In this document: positions 61,369 to 64,000 of the stretch, piece by piece
Numbering within the stretch: the stretch's first letter is position 1
How the letters are laid out: every line of letters begins with the position of its first letter
IMG/VR virus record: IMGVR_UViG_3300035086_000100
Location: 1 to 64,000 of that record
DNA from: a virus
Reading direction: 5' to 3' (one strand)
DNA: 64,000 nt
The notes under the pieces: generated by a model
Databases searched by the model: none
What the model saw: only the letters and a program-made list of their open reading frames with translations
What the model was told of the DNA's origin: nothing
Position numbers and translations under genes: made by a program

Positions 61369-62582
61369 TGGCGATCGCAGAGCCGGCCAGCCTCGCGCCG
61401 GTCACTGACAAGAACTCCGGGGAGCGTTTTTATCCCTACCCCCGCAACGGGAAGCAGCTCGACTCGGTTACCTACCTGATCGGCGCCACGCAATCCAAGG
61501 CGTACCTGCGGGACTGGTACGCCGCGTCGGCCCTGGGCTGGGCAGCGGACAACCTTGAACTGTTCCTGAAGACGCTCCGGGAGAAGGGCCGCAAGGACGC
61601 GATAGCGCTGGGGGCGGACGCCGCCGAGCAGGTCCGGCTGATCAAGGCGGACTGCGGCACCTACGTTCACGACGTGGTCGAGGCGCTGACCTTGTGGGCC
61701 GCGTCGCCGCCCGGAACCGGTGCATCCGTCCCGCTCCCGCTGCTGCCCGATCACCTTGAGAACGCGCTCTACGACGGCGAGCCGCTGGCCGATATCGCGG
61801 CGTTCATGGTCGAGGGGTTCATCAACTTCATCGGCGCGTTCGGCTCCCCGAAGATCCTCGCGGCGGAGATGCAGGTCTACCACGAGCCGCTGGGGCTGGC
61901 CGGAACCCTGGACCTGATCATCGAGCTGGACGGGTACGCGATCAGCTTCGGGACCGGGCCGGACGGTGCCGACGAGATCGTGGCGTGCCCCGGCAACGTC
62001 CTGACGATCTGCATAGACGTCAAGACGGGCCGCGATCCGGACGCCACGTGGAAAGAGCAACTGGCCGCTTACCGGCGGATGCTCGAATGCCTGGTCGGGC
62101 TGGGCGAGCTCCGGCCGATGCCGAAGACGGACTGCGGCGCGGTGCTGCACCTGAGGCCCGAGTACCCGGAGGGCTACCTGCTTCAGCTCGTGTCCGCGCG
62201 CGATGACGAGCCGGCGTGGCAGAGGTTCCTGGCGATGGCGAACGGGTGCAAGGAACGCCAGGCAGCCAAGGGCAAGCCGGGACCGTCGATCAGGGCACTG
62301 CGTCCCGATGGCACGATGCCCGGTCCCCGGATCTGCGACATGGCCGGGGAGGGCTACGGGCGGGCTCTGGCGCCGCTGGCTAGGGCGCTGGGCGCTGACG
62401 CCGAACTGGCCACCGTGGCGGGATTCACGGCTGAGGAACTGCTGGCCGTCAAGGGCATCGGGCTGGTGCTGCTCGGCCAGATCCGGACCATGCTCGCCGC
62501 ACGGCGGATGTACCTCAAGGGCGAGGAACTGCTGCCCGTCCTCCATGCGGTTCGCGAATCCATTCAGCGGGAGGTGGCCTGA
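61368..62582 (+). CDS. PD-(D/E)XK nuclease (RecB/Cas4-like) with HhH
   Basis: The 404-residue protein has the nuclease motifs: CGTYVHDVVEALTLWA (His), EMQVYHEPLGLAGTLDLIIE (Asp) and ICIDVKTGRDPDATWKEQLA (D-x-K), then a Q-x3-Y-like helix (QLAAYRRMLECL). A helix-hairpin-helix-like element (FTAEELLAVKGIGLVLLGQI) follows. It would process DNA ends in recombination or replication. Its position directly before the RDF gene fits an early recombination operon. Confidence 0.82.
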   Translation: MAIAEPASLAPVTDKNSGERFYPYPRNGKQLDSVTYLIGATQSKAYLRDWYAASALGWAADNLELFLKTLREKGRKDAIALGADAAEQVRLIKADCGTYVHDVVEALTLWAASPPGTGASVPLPLLPDHLENALYDGEPLADIAAFMVEGFINFIGAFGSPKILAAEMQVYHEPLGLAGTLDLIIELDGYAISFGTGPDGADEIVACPGNVLTICIDVKTGRDPDATWKEQLAAYRRMLECLVGLGELRPMPKTDCGAVLHLRPEYPEGYLLQLVSARDDEPAWQRFLAMANGCKERQAAKGKPGPSIRALRPDGTMPGPRICDMAGEGYGRALAPLARALGADAELATVAGFTAEELLAVKGIGLVLLGQIRTMLAARRMYLKGEELLPVLHAVRESIQREVA

Positions 62583-62583
62583 C

Positions 62584-63687
62584 ATGCCCGTACTCGACTT
62601 GCAAAGACGCGCCTACCAGTCCGGCCGGATCAGGCTCGGCCAGGCGGTGAAGACCGGCAAGCAGGACAAGGCCGGCAGGGACATCACCCGGCCGGTGAAG
62701 CTCGACACACTCCGTTTCACCTCGCCGTCCCGCTTCCAGGTGGAAGCGGCGGCACTGGCCTACGAAGGCGAGGTGTGCCCGTGGGACAACCGGGGCCGCA
62801 AGGAGTGGGAAGTGATCACGGCGGTCAGCGAGATCATGGTCGCCATCCCGCCCGCCGCTGACGCGATCTCCCAGTGGTACGAGATGTGGACCGGGGGCGG
62901 GTGCCAGAGACGTTGCGACTCCCAGCACGAGCAGAAGTCCGGCGGATCCTGCCTGTGCCCGCATGCGCAAGACCCGGATGACGAAGACGAAGTAGACCGG
63001 ATGGCGCGGGAGCGCGCCCGGCTGTCCAAGCTGATGCCGCCTCAGGCGTGCGGGCTGAAGACCCGGGTTTCCCTTGTCCTGCCCGACCTGCCCGACGTCG
63101 GGGTGTGGCGGCTGGACACGGGCGGCTTCTACGCGGCCGGGGAGCTGATCGGCAAGGCCGAGCTGATGGCGCTGTGCCGTGACAGAAACTTGTTCCTTCC
63201 GGCCCGGCTGTGGATTGACCACCGGGTAGACGTCGTTAACGGCCAGACCAGGAAATACCCGGTCCCGGCGCTGGAGATCCTGAAGACGTTCCGCCAGGTA
63301 GCCACGGGAGAGCTTGAGGAAGCCGGGTGGGCCGCTCAGCTTCCGCCCGCGCCGGGCCAGCCGCTCGCAATCGCGGCTCCATCGCCAGGCGTGCCCCGGC
63401 CCGGTCCTGCATCGGCCGGCACGACAGGAGCAACCGGGCCGGGGTACCCCGAACCACCGGAACTAGCTGAGGACGAGCGGAAATACCAGCTAGCCCAGGC
63501 CATCGCCGACGAGTGCGCGGGCGAGATCGCGGGAGACCGGTTCAACTTCCTGTGCGCCGAGGCCCGGGGCAAGCACCTTGAAGGCGAGTACGTGTTCATC
63601 ACCGCCGACCACGTGTCCGGCCCGGTCCTGCCGCTGAGCGAGCGCCTGACGGACCTGTGGGCACAGAAGGTCAAGGGGGCGGCATGA
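62584..63687 (+). CDS. gp3-like recombination directionality factor
   Basis: The 367-residue protein matches the phiC31 gp3-type RDF pattern: GRIRLGQAVKTGKQD, LDTLRFTSPSRFQVEAAALA, WEVITAVSEIMVAIPP, WYEMWTGGGCQRRCDSQHEQ, GSCLCPHAQ, TRVSLVLPDLPDVGVWRLDT and GGFYAAGELIGKAELMAL. A Pro-rich linker and an extra C-terminal helical domain make it longer than phiC31 gp3 (~244 residues). These factors bind large serine integrases and switch them to excision; the integrase at 55170 is the obvious partner. Confidence 0.8.
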   Translation: MPVLDLQRRAYQSGRIRLGQAVKTGKQDKAGRDITRPVKLDTLRFTSPSRFQVEAAALAYEGEVCPWDNRGRKEWEVITAVSEIMVAIPPAADAISQWYEMWTGGGCQRRCDSQHEQKSGGSCLCPHAQDPDDEDEVDRMARERARLSKLMPPQACGLKTRVSLVLPDLPDVGVWRLDTGGFYAAGELIGKAELMALCRDRNLFLPARLWIDHRVDVVNGQTRKYPVPALEILKTFRQVATGELEEAGWAAQLPPAPGQPLAIAAPSPGVPRPGPASAGTTGATGPGYPEPPELAEDERKYQLAQAIADECAGEIAGDRFNFLCAEARGKHLEGEYVFITADHVSGPVLPLSERLTDLWAQKVKGAA

Positions 63688-63890
63688 CGCTCGCCGAATG
63701 CGCCGATGCGCTTGCCGCCGGGTTCAGGGTCATCTACAGCCCGTTTAACCCCGACGACCCGGAAGAGGCCGGCGTCATCACCTCGGTAGGGGAGACGTTC
63801 GCCCATGTCCGGTACGGGGCCGATCTCGGCTCCCGGGCCACTAACCCGGAACGGCTGAGCCTGGCCGGCTATCCGGCGGTGACCGGATGA
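63684..63890 (+). CDS. Small hypothetical protein
   Basis: The 68-residue product (MTLAECADALAAGFRVIYSP) is alpha/beta with a C-terminal KOW-like turn pattern (EEAGVITSVGETFAHVRYG). ATGA overlap with the RDF gene and with the next gene. Confidence 0.65.
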   Translation: MTLAECADALAAGFRVIYSPFNPDDPEEAGVITSVGETFAHVRYGADLGSRATNPERLSLAGYPAVTG

Positions 63891-64000
63891 ACCGTAACGG
63901 CAGGCTGAATCCCGGCTGCGGCCAGAGGAGATTCAGTAGCCAGCTAGCGGCAGAGAAGGCGCTGGCCAAGGCCCTGCTGCTGCCCGGCAACGCTGACGAC
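63887..64000 (+). CDS. Hypothetical protein (3' partial)
   Basis: The ATG at 63887 overlaps the previous stop. The visible 38 residues (MNRNGRLNPGCGQRRFSSQL, then AAEKALAKALLLPG) are basic then helical. The gene runs off the right edge. Confidence 0.55.
   Translation, partial: MNRNGRLNPGCGQRRFSSQLAAEKALAKALLLPGNADD

Noticed and set aside
1-64000. tRNA, tmRNA, rRNA genes and CRISPR arrays
   Set aside because: I looked for T-loop-like GGTTCGA/GTTCAAAT patterns with paired stems and for regular spaced repeats and found none I can support; a tRNA search program would be decisive.

Overview
This 64 kb window is very GC-rich DNA made almost entirely of densely packed, often 4-bp-overlapping (ATGA/GTGA) genes. 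It encodes a complete siphovirus morphogenesis programme together with actinobacterial marker families: a WhiB-type iron-sulfur regulator, a DUF397 protein, a DUF2637 (Spd-like) membrane protein, an FtsK/SpoIIIE-type translocase and GntR regulators. It is best read as a temperate actinobacteriophage, prophage or phage-like mobile element of a filamentous-actinomycete-type host. No chromosomal housekeeping gene, rRNA, tRNA or CRISPR array was seen, so neither end of the element can be placed here.

Region 1 (1-36 kb) is the late module. Its backbone is on the minus strand, in the usual order when read leftwards: ParB-like/DNA methyltransferase and a PLP enzyme, small and large terminase, portal, MuF-type minor head protein, a ParB/zeta-kinase protein, protease-scaffold, decoration protein, major capsid, head-tail connector, tail terminator, major tail protein, tail chaperones, tape measure and a carbohydrate-binding minor tail protein that runs off the left edge. 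Two of these proteins carry inteins at catalytic motifs: a 427-aa class 3 intein with a LAGLIDADG endonuclease in the terminase Walker A, and a 141-aa mini-intein directly after the catalytic Cys of the NlpC/P60 domain of the tape measure. Between structural genes, short plus-strand cassettes ('morons') are inserted at nearly every junction, several with recognisable promoters and palindromic operators.

Region 2 (36.6-49.1 kb) is one long minus-strand operon resembling the transfer module of actinomycete integrative-conjugative elements or plasmids: HTH protein, zinc-ribbon proteins, a DUF2637 membrane protein, further membrane proteins, an FtsK-like translocase, a DUF457-type membrane hydrolase, WhiB and HTH proteins. 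It is driven by a clear promoter with a palindromic operator at 49.1-49.2 kb.

Region 3 (49.2-56.6 kb, plus strand) holds control, replication and integration: a GntR-HD nucleotidase fusion, a PP2C-like phosphatase, another GntR, two winged-helix proteins (one containing an iteron-like repeat cluster), a small-gene cassette with its own operator, and a large serine integrase preceded by a 46-bp near-palindrome.

Region 4 (56.6-64 kb) is an early module: a divergent XRE repressor and HTH gene pair, a GIY-YIG nuclease, a PAPS-reductase-like PP-loop protein, several small genes, a PD-(D/E)XK nuclease and a gp3-like recombination directionality factor that would partner the serine integrase. The most unusual property of the window is the combination of a full virion-and-packaging module with a conjugation-type transfer operon, together with the two catalytic-site inteins and the interdigitated opposite-strand cassettes.
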